Part shown: piece by piece, positions 23,919-36,968 of the stretch
How positions within the stretch are numbered: position 1 is the first letter of the stretch
Layout: every line of letters starts with the position of its first letter
Assembly: GCA_029876055.1 (NCBI GenBank)
Contig: CM056876.1
Coordinates: forward strand, 5,208,001-5,272,000
Length of the DNA stretch: 64,000 nt
Direction of reading: 5' to 3'
Source: Madurella fahalii
Taxonomy: Eukaryota; Ascomycota; Sordariomycetes; Sordariales
The notes under the pieces: model-generated
The model's input: the letters and a program-made list of their open reading frames with translations, nothing else
Databases searched by the model: none
Told to the model about the DNA's origin: nothing
Made by a program: the position numbers and the translations under genes

Positions 23919-26900
23919 GGCGGTCGTGCCGGATCCAGGCCGCGCGCATGCGGAGGGGATCCGGGATTGGGTCAATGTTGGAGGGTTGTTTATCTGGCCG
24001 TCGTGGCTGGCTCGGCGTCGTCAGAGTACAGGTGAGTTGTCAGTACAGTACTTTGGCCCGAGCTCGTGGTGCATCGTGCCCCGCCCAGTGGTGTGCGTTC
24101 CCGGCGCTGTGCCTGTCGGGCAGAGAAGAGCCGTCGCTCTGCCGACGGCAAACACCCGCCCCAGCCCGGTGTCCTACCGTTTGCGGTCAAGCCCTGGGGA
24201 AAGCGTTTGGGTGCTGACGGTGATGCAGAGGGCACGCACACAAGCTTCCGTTTAGACCAAGACGACAAACCACCTCGGCTCGACACGACAAGCCACGGGC
24301 TTGGAGTAACCCTCCATCGTCGCTAGAAACCGCGGCGCTGTGCGTTACGCGGTACCTTCAGCAGGGGCCCGGCCGCTGCGATGGGATCCCTGCGTTACCA
24401 ATCGTTTAATACCCGATCCTGCGGCCCTCCCCGCGACCTTCTCTGCGCAACCCTGGCCGGCCGCCCAGCTGTTCGGTACTTTTATTTTCTTTCCACATGC
24501 ATCACATGAACGGACGCGACGGCAGGACGACGCTCGCTTATCTTCACAATGGGTCCTTTTGTCTTTTCTTTTTTTTTTTTTAAGGGATCAATCATCAAGA
24601 CTGGATGGATGGAGACACGGCTTGTCATGATTCTTGTTTCGGCGTGCGGTTAGACGGGAGGCGGGTTCTCGCCCATTAGTTACCACAGGGTGGTACAGGC
24701 CAGAGGGGGAAAGGGAGGGGGGTGTTGGTTTTACTGGCGTCGAGAACAAAAATGGGAAAAGAATGGGAAAATCGGTTTTGCTATGGCTTGCTTTGCGCTT
24801 CTCCCTCTGTTTGCTCGGTTCGCCTTTTTTTTTTTTTCCCTTTTCTACAGACCCATGTTCCCCAATAACATTGCGATTGGCTTAGCTGGTTGGGCTTGCG
24901 CGATGGTGTTTCTAACCCCCCTGACATGGCGCACAGTGTGTTGTCTGAAGGTTGCCAGCCCGATCGCCTTCTGCGGCCACCCGAGGACAGAAAAGGGAAA
25001 TCGGACTGGTCGCGGGCATTTATGCCGGCCAGATTGACACGACAAAGGTTCTGGGACGCTATGCAGCAGCGACGGATCTCTCGCGCCGTCGAGGGGAGTC
25101 TCCCAATCTATTTACCTGGCACACTCCGTGTCACTATTTTGAGGCTCCGTTGGCCGGCTCCCCAGGTTCTGCTGGGCGCTGCCACGCGATGGTTACGCCC
25201 AACGTACGGGACATGAAGCCGGCCCTGCGAGGCTTCCTTTACCTCTTTGTGCGTCGTTGCACAACAACGGCCGGGGGACATTGTGCTGGATGTAGCGTCT
25301 TTCCAAAGTCCAACGCCTACCGGGTCCGCCGGCGTTAATTAGCAGCTTTTGTCAGTTGGCTTGCATGCGTCCGATCTCTCTGTTTGCCGGCGAAATTTGT
25401 AAAAGCTAACGAGAAAGAACGAACGTTTGGCATGATGGCGTCCAATTGACGCCGTGTTCGTGGTGAGCGGCCTGTCGCCGCTCGCAATTGCCGGCGCCTG
25501 GGAGCCCGGTAGTTTGCGCCACCGCCGCCGTAGCGTCTTGTTAACCTGTACCGTATATTACGGCCGTACCCGCTGTGCAACCTGTCAACTCTGTTCAGCC
25601 TCATGTCCCGAAAAACCCCATCCACTCTCGACAACGAGGCAAAGGTCCCACGAGTACGGATACGACGACGCACTTGGCCTACGGCCTTTTGGACCCTGCT
25701 GTCCTTCTCGAACTTTTTGCTGCGCCGCTCGCCCCGACCGATCCCCGTTCGCGCTAATCCGTTGCGGCTGCCCAAGCGGACTGGCGGCTCGACAGTGCGT
25801 ATGTGGCGTCCGATCGGTGATGCCTCACTGCCTATTCAGATTAGGTGCATGCGCTAGCCCCGATCTGCCCGGACCTGCAGCTTGGCGGCGCAGGCACAAC
25901 GGCACCGAGGCAGACCGTCAATGTCCGCTCGCTTTCGGTATCAGGACATTTGGAGTCTTACGTGTACTACGTGTATGTCACGCGGTCTGGTGGAAGCGGA
26001 GATCTATGCGGTCTCCTGTCACAGATGTTCAGCCACTGCGGGTCCGATTCCCCCGAGCGATCGCTCGGGCCAGCCGAGCGCGCCAAGACGGGCTTAGCTC
26101 CGCCTTGGTGCTGGCGGTAGCTGAAGCATAGCTGGCGAGGGGTTTAAGGTCTCAGGGCATGCGTGATGTGGCGTTGCGTGCAATGATTGCAGGTATACAC
26201 GCCGTACTTTTATCGTAATTCGAGAGACGATGCTTTCCAAGCTCCCATAACCCCTGCCGAGTCCCGGGTCAGACATTCCGGAGGACCGGCCGTGCCACCG
26301 GCGCCACCGTGCAGTTCAGGGCGGCATCGGACCGGAAATGCGGGGCTTGCGCTGGTGTCGAGCCATTCGGGAGAGTTTGACAAGTCAAAATGTTCCTAGC
26401 AGCCGTTGGAAGTCACACAGATTGGGATGCGACCCATTGGGCAAGACTGGTCATGTGCCCACTTGTCCATGCAAGTTGCTGAGGCATCACACGCGCCCGA
26501 ATCAAGGCTGTGTAGTCCCGAGCCATTGGGTATTTGTCATCAAGGTTCAGGTTCAAGCGGGCCCGGATCCGCGAGCCAATGATGCGTCTGCACCGCGTCG
26601 TGTCGACAAGTTTGTCAAAGGATTCGGCCTAATCTGAGACGGTACTCGGCACGGTCCAACGAGAATATCGTCCGTGAACGGGCCGATGTCCAGTCCCCGC
26701 CAATCCGAAGAGCACCGGTATTGCCGCATTGAGGTGATATCCGATGACCTGATTGTCGACACACTCTGGTGCCACCTTTTGAGGGTCTTCTTGGGCCGTC
26801 TCGATGTGAATCTGATACGCAGGCAAGTTCCTCCTTGACATCTCTAGCGTTCATGGAGACCTGTAGCGGTGCTGTTCACGACTCCACCAACGCCGTGTCT

Positions 26901-28891
26901 TGGGTTAAGGGGCCGAGTTCCAGGGTGTTGTAAACAGCGGTGAACCTCTCCGAGCGGCTTGCTGTAGCCGGCGGCATCGTAATCTGCGGGCCATCTAGGA
27001 ACAGGCACCTGGCAGTCCAGTAAAAGACTTGAGGTGGCGATTATCATGGGGAATAGCGGCTAAGGTGTCAATTGCCCACGCGGTTTTCGTAAGCGCGTCC
27101 AGTTGAGCGGAAGCTTTGTTAACACAGCTGACCCATCATGTGGAAAAGTTTTGGTGCCGAAGCATTGGTTGGGAGAGATTACCCAGCTATAGCTGAAACT
27201 TGGCGGCTGTAGCAGACAATCCTCTGGTTGCATCGTGGATGATGAAGGAGGCTGAAGCCTGCACGAATCGGAAGTTAAGGGAAAAGCTGGGGTTGGGGAT
27301 TTTTGGGGCAAGTGCGGGGTAGGCGCGGGGTAGCTTCTGTCCTCAAAAGCCGATGCTGCGCCCATGGAAAAAGCAGTACCTCAACCTTTCGTAGGGCCAA
27401 ACACCAGATACAGAAGGCCACAGAAGGCCTGGCTACCTGCTGAAGGAGCACCACACGCCAGGCAACCTAGTGATCACTGGTTGGACCCTTACCCAGACCC
27501 ACAGCCCCAGGCGCCAAGCTCGGGTGGACGGTGGACACATGGTTCGTGCACAATCATCCTAGTTCCGTGCATCACGGCAGCTCCAGCCCGGCAACTTTCT
27601 GTAGCACAGAGCGTCGCAATGCTCGGATGGTCGACGAAGAATGGCCGCCGCCATGCCCGATGACGCTGGTAGAGTTTTCCGACCGTTACACCATCATTCG
27701 TTCGCCACTGCCCGCGTTTGTCGGCTGCAAAACGCAGCCATCGACCGGCCAGTTGTCCAAACCTGCTGCACGCTTGCTGCAGCTTCGGTTTGCACGGGTA
27801 GGATGTGGCCATGGCAACATCGGCGCCCATATGCTGCTTCGCTGGCCGACGTTTGTGGACCGCATGGAGAGAGAAATCACCTCCCAATGCGGTGGACGGT
27901 GCTCCCGTTCCGCTCGCGGGGCCGTCTACCAGACCGCTGTCCAAACGCGCGGATAGCACCGCAGATCCGCCATATGAAGTCGTGGGCAAAACATACGGAT
28001 CTGCGCTCATGTGGCGTGGCGGCAGCCTCCCGCATTCTATGCGGGGGAAGCGGCACGGCAACACAACGTTCACCTGAGCGCCGCAGCCGCGCATTCTAGG
28101 GCGGCCGGCCGGTGCCTGCCGACCATATGCCGGGTCATATTGGACATTTGCGCTCTCCAACTCCATGCGCTGGATCGTGCCTCCAATCAAGGCCGCAGGA
28201 AGCCTCTGATCGCACCAACATGCAGGCGAAGCTCGCACTTCATTCGTTGCCCCGCCCACCCTCGGTCTTGCTCCGTAGTAGCCCGTGTCCGGGTTGCCCG
28301 GACCACGGCCGGCCGCGTTTAGGCTCTCCGAGAGGCCTGGTCATCCATCCCGCGTGTTTGCGCCCCCGATATGGTGCTCAATGGCCCGTCCTATTACTGG
28401 CCCATCGTGGCGCACGTCCTTCCTTCTCGCCTTGCTCTTGAGATCGCCGCTGGTCAGCAGGGAGATCACGATTGAGCTTCCGTTTTGGGACATGGAGTAA
28501 CCACCTGGACTCAGATGACGTTGGGCAGCTTGGGCACATGGCCAACTCGGATGAACACCGCGAGAACCACCCGTCTCTCAAAGACGCTGCTCCACCTGAC
28601 CTGGCATCGTTGTCGTGTTTTTGACAGCGAGTCATCTCTGGTGGAGTGCAAACAGCCAACCCTAGTAGCATATATGAGGCCACTTATAGGTATCGTCAAA
28701 CTTATACAAGCCGTGGCAGGGACCCTTCAAACGTCTCTAATTTAAGAGCCGCCAACACTGCCTTGACTTCCCAGGTGTATTTCTGTCCATTTTAACGTTC
28801 CTACACCCGCCTTTGCCGTAGCACCACGCTACTCGGTTGCTCACACGTTCCAATCAGGGACCGATCCTCTTCACACTCACTAAGGTCCAAG
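23919..28891. other. Gene-poor region, right part
   Basis: About 5 kb without a supported gene. The longest frames (such as 27489-28259 on the minus strand) show no domain and no coding-like composition. T runs occur near 24570 and 24828. A GTACAGTAC motif sits at 24043. The final few hundred bases are the presumed promoter of the GH76 gene. No transposon termini or tandem arrays were noticed. Confidence 0.5.
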
Positions 28892-30073
28892 ATGGTGGCC
28901 ATTAGATGGGGCGGTCTCGCCGCCCGTGCCTCCTACTTTATGTCTATACGGCCCGGATCGCGGTCCGATGGCCCTCCGTATGCCGAAAACACGTTGCGCG
29001 CTGCCGCAGCGCTCCAGGGCTGGTACGATCAGCCCTCTGGCCTCTGGAGCACGACAGGCTGGTGGAACGGCGCGAACTGCTTGACCGTCCTTGTTGACTG
29101 GGCCCTGCACGCTGGATCCACTGCCGAAGTTGACGTTGCCGGTATCATAGCAAACACCTTCAACAACGCCCAGCGAACGTCCATGATAGCACAAAAGACG
29201 CTCTCAGCAACCGGCCTCATCACGTCGACCTACACGTTCCAGCCCGCGGGCAAGCGGGGCTTTGATGACTTCCTCAACGACTACTACGACGACGAGGGCT
29301 GGTGGGCGCTCGCCCTCATCAGGGCGTGGGACGTTACGAGGGACGCTAGCTACCTCGCCATGGCCGAGCACATCTTCAGCGACATGCAGCGCGGCACCGA
29401 CAGCACGTGTGGCGGAGGCATCTGGTGGAGCAAGGAGCGCGCCTACAAGAATGCCATCGCCAACGAGCTGTACCTGAGCGTGGCGGCCAGCCTAGCCAAC
29501 CGCGTGCCGGGAAGCAAGGAGCGGTATACCCAGATCGCCAAGGACGAGTGGGCGTGGTTCAAGCGCAGTGGCATGATCAACGAGAACAACCTCATCAACG
29601 ACGGCCTACGGATCAACGAGGACGGGGCCTGCGTCAATAACGGCCTGCAGACGTGGTCGTACAACCAGGGGGTCGTGTTGGGCGGGCTGGTCGAACTATC
29701 CAAGGCTACAGGGGATCCGTCGTACCTGGGAGAGGCCACAGCGATTGCCAATGCCGCGATTGCCCGGCTCAGTGACGGCAACGGCATCATCCACGAGATT
29801 GATGAGTGCGAGCCGAATTGCGGGAATGACGGCAGTCAGTTCAAGGGCATCTTTGTACGCAATCTGGGGTACCTGCAGAGCGTCGCGCCACAAGCTGCAT
29901 TCAAGACGGCCATCGTCAAGAACGCCGACACCATCTGGGCGAAGAACAGGAACGGCAACAATCAGCTGGGCATTGCGTGGACCGGGCCGCCGGATCTCGG
30001 CAACGGACCGACTGCGTCAACACACAGCTCGGCGATGGATGTGCTCGTGGCGGCACTGGCGGTTACTTCGTAG
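28892..30073 (+). CDS. Glycoside hydrolase family 76 protein (alpha-1,6-mannanase-like)
   Basis: Single-exon gene of 393 residues. It resembles the GH76 branch that cuts alpha-1,6-mannan. Supporting segments are LQGWYDQPSGLWSTTGWWN near the N-terminus, the family Asp-Asp pair in LNDYYDDEGWWALALIRAW (about 128-147), CGGGIWWSKERAYKNAIANE, and WSYNQGVVLGGLVELSKAT. Most fungal members are secreted, but this start (MVAIRWGGLAARASYFMSIR) has no hydrophobic signal core. It is Arg-rich with no acidic residue in the first 24 positions. Either the first exon was missed, the protein is intracellular or organellar, or the start is wrong. Sugar specificity is inferred from family only. Confidence 0.82.
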   Translation: MVAIRWGGLAARASYFMSIRPGSRSDGPPYAENTLRAAAALQGWYDQPSGLWSTTGWWNGANCLTVLVDWALHAGSTAEVDVAGIIANTFNNAQRTSMIAQKTLSATGLITSTYTFQPAGKRGFDDFLNDYYDDEGWWALALIRAWDVTRDASYLAMAEHIFSDMQRGTDSTCGGGIWWSKERAYKNAIANELYLSVAASLANRVPGSKERYTQIAKDEWAWFKRSGMINENNLINDGLRINEDGACVNNGLQTWSYNQGVVLGGLVELSKATGDPSYLGEATAIANAAIARLSDGNGIIHEIDECEPNCGNDGSQFKGIFVRNLGYLQSVAPQAAFKTAIVKNADTIWAKNRNGNNQLGIAWTGPPDLGNGPTASTHSSAMDVLVAALAVTS

Positions 30074-30351
30074 ATGTGGCGCGCTGGGCATAAACTGGGT
30101 TTGGGTGCTTGGAATGGATGTTATATTGATACCCGTATCGTTAGCGATTTAAATTAAGCATGGCTGCTTAAAGGCTACGTAACCATTTGCCGGAGTATAG
30201 AGTAACCGGTAATTTTTGGTCGGTACCTTATACTTGGTGGCATGCGCTCTATCCGCTATCTTTGCTGCCTTGAGAATACCCGAATGGTGCCTTCACACCC
30301 AATTTCCACGCGGACCCACTCCAGACACACAACCTCGACAGACGGCCCATC

Positions 30352-33300
30352 ATGGACGCGCCAGAGGAAGACCTCGACATCAAACTGCAAAAGATTGCGG
30401 GTGACCTGATTGCCGATTTTGACAAGTCGCTGCGACCGTTCCTCCGCAAGCAGGATGGCGCGGGCGGGACGACGGTCCGGTCGCGGGTCCGGGCTCGTGA
30501 AACGGATCGGCTGATCTTGACGGTGAGTGCATGCGGAGCTTCCTGAATACCGTGTCTAAAATTTCCGCAGCTTCTGGATCCCTTTCAGGAACTGCCGCAG
30601 CTCCTCGATCCGCATCTGCCCAAATGGCTGCCCGCCCTGGGCGACGCCTTCCTGGAGTACCAGCAGGCGCGGCGCCGCCCCAAAGTGCTGTCTACCCGCT
30701 CGGAGCTGCTGATGCCGCTTCCCAGGGCCATCTGCAAGCTCATCTACACGTTCTGCAAGATCCGCGGCGAGAAAGTCGTCGTGCGCTTCCTCAGCAACGA
30801 GGCCAGATATCTCGAGTTGTTGCTGTCGGCGCTGGAAGACTCCGAGCGGGCCGACCAAACCCTGTGGACCTGGGAAGAGAGATACGTTGTGCTGTTATGG
30901 CTGTCGCATCTCATGCTCGCCCCGTTTGACCTTTCGACAATCTCGTCACACGAGGTCGAGGACGACGAGCTCGCCCGCATCCCCGGCTTCCAATGGCCTG
31001 CCGGACTCCCCGGCATCACTACGCGGATCCTGCCCTTGGCCGTTAAGTACCTGTCGTCCCCCGGAAAGGAGCGAGATGCGTCCAAGGCGCTGCTGGTCAG
31101 GATAGCGATGCGTCGGGACATGCAGCAGCTCGGTGTCCTCGACGCGCTGGTCCAGTGGGCACTTTCTGCGCTGCGGCCGAGCGCCGACGAGATGGAACGG
31201 ACGCCATATCACTACATAGGCGTGCTCGCCTTTCTTGCCGGAACGCTGGTGTCGTCGGCTGACACCTCGGACATGGACCGCCACCTGAAAACCATCTTTC
31301 ATGCGGCGTATGGCGTTGCGTCGGAGCAGGGCCCTATGCTGTCGTCGGCCCTGGCCCGCAAGACCTTGATCAAGGTCATCCGGGCCGTATGCGTGCTGGC
31401 CCTGAGAAGCCCGCAGCAGGACCTGGCGAGCATGGAGATGATAGAAACTACGATCGGCTTCCTGCTGGAGAGCCTGTCAGACAACGACACACCGGTCCGC
31501 CTCGCCGCCAGCAAGGGCCTCAGCATCATCACGCTCAAGCTGGATGCGGACATGGCTTCTCAGGTTGTCGAAGCCGTCCTCGAGACTCTGAACCGGAACG
31601 TCTTATATGCCAGGGACCCCAGGGACCCTACAGCGCCGCCCAGAAAAGATCTGAGCGCAGTCAATCCGTTGGAGTGGCACGGCTTGATGCTCACGCTTTC
31701 TCACCTGCTGTATCGCCGGTCGCCGCCAGCCGAGAACCTTGCCGACATCGTCCACGCGCTGCTCATGGGACTCTCTTTCGAGAGACGCAATACTTCTGGA
31801 GGCTCCGTCGGGTCAAATGTCAGGGATGCAGCATGCTTCGGAGTCTGGGCTCTCGCACGGCGATATACCACACGCGAGCTGCTTGCCGTGCCAACTGCGT
31901 CTATTTCCACCTCAGGAGCGTCGGTTCTACAGATTATTGCCACGGAGCTCGTTGCCGCCGCGTGCTTGGACCCAGCTGGGAATATCAGACGGGGATCTTC
32001 GGCTGCGCTGCAAGAGCTGATCGGCCGCCATCCAGATACCGTGGAGAGCGGGATCTGGGTTGTCCAGACTGTAGACTACCACGCCGTGGCGCTGAGATCT
32101 AGAGCGCTTCAGGACGTCGCGTTAAATGTGACCAAGCTCTCGGGCCAGTACGGGGAAGCGATATTAGACGCTCTGTTGGGCTGGAGAGGCGTCGGTGATG
32201 TTGACGCCACTTCGAGGCGGGCGGCGGGGGCCTCGTACGGTACAATCACAGCAGAATTGGCCTCGGCGGCTCCAGACCCCATCCAGCGGCTGACGCAATC
32301 CGTATCGCTGGCTCTGGACCATATCAAATCGCTCCAGGGCCGGCAGGTTGAGGAGAGGCATGGCCTCCTTCTCAGTTTTGCGGCTGTACTCGACGCCCTC
32401 CCAGCCGTCAGCGGGAATGGCAGCGCTACGCTGGATCGCTTTGTCCACCTCTCGATGGACGTACTGCTGGAAACCCTCAAGGACTGTGATACCAAGACCT
32501 ACCGCCGGCCGGAGCTCATCGCCGAGGCTGCAAGCCGGCTGATCATTGCGTCGTTCCCGGTGCTCCAGGCAGCCACATCGACCACCACTGTTACCCTGTT
32601 GCCTGGGCGCTCTTTAATGACCAAGAGTGCCGATATTCCCCGCCTGGCGGAATCGGTAGGTGCAAGGCTAGAGAAGGTAAGTACCTTTACCGGCCTGGTC
32701 AGGTCCAACTTAGGAAAGTGGCTCGTCCGGCAGGAACCGGACCTCATCTCGGCAGCTTCCGAGGCAGCCATGGTCCTCCTGATATTCTGCGACAAGGCGG
32801 AGCGCGAGCAGGTCATCGGGGCGTGGGCCGGGGCTGTCCGGCAGCGCCCATCGACCAAGACAAGCCCAGCGACCGGCCACTTCTCTGCGCTTGCTACTTC
32901 GTACCCGATGGTCTCAACCATAGAAGCGGACAAGACGCTGCTCTGCGACGCAATCACGGAGCGCTGGCGAAACGACAGGCAGATAGAGACGCGGGTCTCG
33001 ATCCTCCAGAGCCTGGCGGGTAGCGACCTCCTCAAGCAGAACACCGAGGTCTTCATCGGGCTCGTGGCCGAAGGCCTGGACGACTACACAACCAACGCCC
33101 GAGGTGACGTCGGGTCTCACGTCCGACTGCAAGCCATCCGGGCGACAAAGTCGCTGTGGGAGAGGTTGGACGGCCGGGATACAGCGCCGTTTGTGTCGGC
33201 GCTGTTCTTGCGCATCCTACGGCTGGCGGCCGAGAAGCTCGACAGAGTAAGGGTAGAGGCGCAGGCGGCGCTGGCTTTGGTCTTAAAACCAAGGTAAGTG

Positions 33301-34088
33301 AGTATAGAGTACGGTGTGTCAGTGGGCAGCTGCTGACCGCCGTCAGCCACTCGGCCGAGTTTCGCAGGTCGACGTTCTCGTCCAAGTCGTACTTTGTCTT
33401 CCTGCTCGACTTGCTTGGACGGGATTGGCTACATCCCACCGTTGAGGCAGCAAAACGCGCCCCGGATGAGTGGATGGAAAGTCTCATGGCCGGCTTCGTG
33501 TCGTCTGCCGACACGGGAAACGAAGACTTGGTCATTGCAACACGTGCGGCGCTGTGCGAGGTTTGCGAGCGGTCGGATGCCGACACGGATGCCGTCTGCA
33601 CCGCGCTCGCCCGGAATCTACAGAGCTGGCAGGGGGTCGACCGGGTACTCGTCCCGACCCTTGAAGTGGTGGCCTTCTTGTTCCACACGGGTATCTTTCC
33701 GCGGTGCCGCGCCGCCAACTACAAGAGCATCTGCCTACAGGTCCAGAAGGCATGCTACAAGACCGGCAACGTCCGCAAAATAGAGGCATGCATTAGGGTG
33801 TACGGGGCGATCGCAGAACTGGGCCGCGATGCTGCCGTCGCCGGATCGGCTGGGAAAGGGAGTGATCATCTCAGGGCACAAGAGGGCGCCCGGGAGGCGC
33901 GCGCTCGGCTCGGCGCCCTCTTGTTCCACCCCTGGCCCAGGGTCAAGAGCGTCGTTGTCGACGAGCTCTGGGGCTTGTACCACGACGACCCCGCGGCCCA
34001 GGCGCTTAAAGGCGTCGACTGGGGGCGAGCAGAAAAGGTAAAGATCAAGACTGTCGTGGACAGCCTGGGGCTTTGTTGGCTAGCTTGA
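30352..34088 (+). CDS. Tubulin-folding cofactor D (TBCD/Alp1/Cin1)
   Basis: HEAT/ARM-repeat chaperone that captures beta-tubulin and helps assemble the alpha/beta dimer with cofactors E and C; it acts in the cytosol. Three exons (30352-30522, 30571-33293, 33347-34088) give 1,211 residues, typical for the family. Recognisable segments are LPRAICKLIYTFCKIRGEKV and VVRFLSNEARYLELLLSALE near the N-terminus, VRLAASKGLSIITLKLD in the middle, and repeated helical pairs to the end. Both introns are short (48 and 53 bases) with clear GTGAGT or GTAAGT donors. I assign it by family resemblance, without repeat-by-repeat scoring. Confidence 0.88.
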
Positions 34089-36679
34089 CCGCCTTTTTGC
34101 GGTGGGCACTGTGCAGCACCGAAGGAAGAGAATGCGATGCTACGGAAGCAGGTCCGGGCCAATCGGGAAGAGTCTACGTCCAGCCATCGAGAGAGCCTGC
34201 GGCTCGCCGTTGTGAGTCCCCATCGCTCTTCGCTGCCAAGAGCCGTTGGCCGTCAAAGTAATTTCCTTCCCTGGCGAGAGTGGAAAGGACACGTCGATGG
34301 CGCACATGGCAGCCCTGCCGGCTTGTTCGACGGTGGAGAAGATGCGGTCCACCCGGATCGGGGTCCTCGCGCCCCGGATGCCAAGACCTGGCTAGCCTTT
34401 TCCAATCTCGTTGCATCGTCCGGCGATGCAGAGAACTTTGTGAGTGGCTGGCTTTGTGTGAACACGAAGCCAAGGTCTTGCTTTTTGGTGTTTTATGTCA
34501 GGTGAGCGTGCGAGGAAGCCGCCCTCTCTTTGCAAAGGTACGGCTCTCATTATTCAGACGTGACAAAGCTGCCACAAACCAGGCACGGCGTGGAGTGTTG
34601 CTGTCAGTACTGTAAGAACAACGGCTGAGCGTTCGAGCCGTCCCGGCGTCCAACGCTGGGCCAAGTCGCCGATTAATCTCGACATCGACGCTTGTGTGGG
34701 GTGGGGTACCCCGACCCACCCATTCATTCAACCCAACCCTCCACGTGTGAAAGCCTGGCCAGGCAGAGAGGTAGGGCAGTTCACTCTTCTTCTGACCTCC
34801 GCACGCCGAGAGCGATTCTGAAGCGGTGCCGCCCTTCATTGCGTGAGGGGTTCAAACCCGCACAGGCCATATGCAGAATAATAAGTATCGATCTGATCAG
34901 AACGGACCCCGCAAAAGATCCAAGCCTTGGCGGGCTGCTTGACGTTGGGCGTCAACAAACCGCGTATCCACGGGGTCATCGCCAGAGGAGGATGGTCCTG
35001 GCCGTCAGACCGGAGGAATATCGCTCAGTGGTCAATCTGGGGAAGCAAGCACTATCGACGATGCCGGCTAAGAGCTTAGTACTTGCACTAATGCGCCTGC
35101 GTTGTGCATTGGCAATCTGGGGTTGCTCTTGATCTACTAAAAATTGCGTGCGCCTACCTACGGAACGTGACAAGCCCTACCGGGGGCTGCCGGAGGTGGC
35201 ATGCTGTGGGTGGTTGCGGAGCGTGAGATTCGCGATATGTGGGAGGGACGAGATGGGAGGCTGTCTCCTTGGACTCAGTGTGTGTTGTCTGTCCAGAGAC
35301 CGGCAGCACCGCTTTCCGGATAAGGAATATCTTAACGTGGTTGGCCAGAAAGCCGTGGAGTTTCTTTGATAGCTGGCGCTGGGCAACCAATGGTGGGAGG
35401 CTGTGGAGGTTGTCAATGCAGCAAATCATTCTGGGAGCCGGTCGGACGCTGAAGATCTTGGATGAGCGGTCAGCCTAACGCTAAATGCGGGTGTGAGGCT
35501 CGAGCCGGCCTCCTCGGCATGCGGCCGGCACAGGCAGTTTGGCATTTCCTGCCGAGCGTTCATTTCTCTGCAGGGTTATTCCCTGCGGGCAAGACGGTTA
35601 GAGACCAAACGGCTTTCGGGGCCATGTCGGACAGGCCGCTAAGTTGCGGTTGAGAGTGGCAGCACGTCATAGCCGGCAGAACGGCTCGCGGATGGAGATG
35701 GTGGCTTGACAACAATCACTGGGAATCTAGATGTTACGATATCCTTAGCCGAAGGGAGAGCGGCGAGAGTATCTTGGGACCAGACACCGCTTGGAAGGTA
35801 GGCGACGGCGACATGGCTACCGTTTTGAGATAGGAATGGCCAGATGCCATGCGAGGCAGCAGTGCCCTATATACTGGAGCTTCGGGAGCGCGCAATGGCA
35901 GCTAGTGTCCGCCAGCGGCGCTTGGCGAGGCTGGCGTGCCGAGAAGAAGACAGTCTCAGGGGTTCAACAAGCCCATCGGCCTGTTCGGCCACTAAGCCGT
36001 CGGCTGAGAGCCAAGTCTTCTGTCTCGCAGGTGCTCGAGGTCTCGGATTCGATCGCCAAGGGCCAGCCGCTGCCGGCAGATTCGGAGATGGTGGAAACCT
36101 GGAGTTGCAATGTCTCTCGCGTGTTGGAGCTCTTCGTGTGACCCGGCCTCGCCCGTCCTCGACAGCGCCGAGTCACAAGGCAGGGTCTGTCACGGCCATG
36201 CAGCGCCTGCCAACGGCTTTCTGTCGAGATTAGAAAACGACGTCGTACGGGAGCGGCCTCTCTCGGTCGTATCCTGCCAAATTAACGCTGAGCAAGAGCC
36301 CTATTCCGGGCCATCGTTACACGGCGTTTATGCGTCCCGGACGTTGCAGGAGATCCGTGTCACGACGCGCATGCCAGAGACGTGCGGGCAGCCTCCCGAG
36401 CGTCGCGCCTACGTACTATCGCCTTGCGGACCCAGGCTCGAGCTCGCATCCGCACTTAGGTGCCGCCTGCCAGGGCGCTCCATCGTCTTCGGCTGTTGCG
36501 CCCCTCCGGGCACCGATGTCACGGTGGCGGCAGTAAGCAGGCGGCTTCTGTCTTGCATCGTCTCGCCCGACAACGGTCGGCTTTTGCAGAACTGCCAGGC
36601 TGCATGCAGAGAAAGCCCGGACTGGGCGTCACGAGCTCGCACGGCCGAAAGGCGGCAGCCGGCTGATTGACGATCTACA

Positions 36680-36740
36680 TTTGTTCGAAGCTCGCCGTGC
36701 TGATGAATGACAGCTAACCACTAGACTACGGATGATACGC
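36680..36740 (-). pseudogene. Possible degenerate tRNA relic
   Basis: On the minus strand the 16 bases at 36728-36713 read TAGTCTAGTGGTTAGC, a perfect internal A box of a fungal tRNA. A weaker B-box-like GCTTCGAAC follows at 36691-36683. The A-to-B spacing is 37 bases, shorter than normal, and I could not pair convincing acceptor, anticodon and T stems. A decayed tRNA or tRNA-derived fragment is the best reading. Confidence 0.22.
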
Positions 36741-36936
36741 CGGATCGAGGTACGACTCCCGCACCTGCAGACATCCAACACCACCTCCTGTGCAGCCGAG
36801 AGCTTAACCCCCGCTGTCTCTGCTATTCTGACCGCCACCGCGGGCGGCCCGACCCCTGCCGCACTGCTGTTTCCTTTAAACAGCCGAAAACGCCGCACTG
36901 TTGATGGGTAACCAGGCGCCGTCTGAACCAAGGCAT

Positions 36937-36937
<1 letters not shown>

Positions 36938-36965
<28 letters not shown>
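36938..36965. repeat. AG dinucleotide microsatellite
   Basis: Fourteen uninterrupted AG units in intergenic DNA. Confidence 0.95.

Positions 36966-36968
<3 letters not shown>

Noticed and set aside
27489..28259. Minus-strand open frame of 256 codons
   Set aside because: No domain, mixed Cys/Arg/Pro composition, no intron signals or promoter-like context; no homologue comes to mind.
18402..28891. RIP-degraded transposon as explanation of the gene-poor island
   Set aside because: The sequence is not AT-rich or TpA-rich by eye, and no transposase, reverse transcriptase or terminal repeats were noticed. A RIP index calculation would settle it.
34835..34862. T-arm-like hairpin GGGTTCAAACCC, possible tRNA
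   Set aside because: No A box, D arm or acceptor stem at the right distance on either side.
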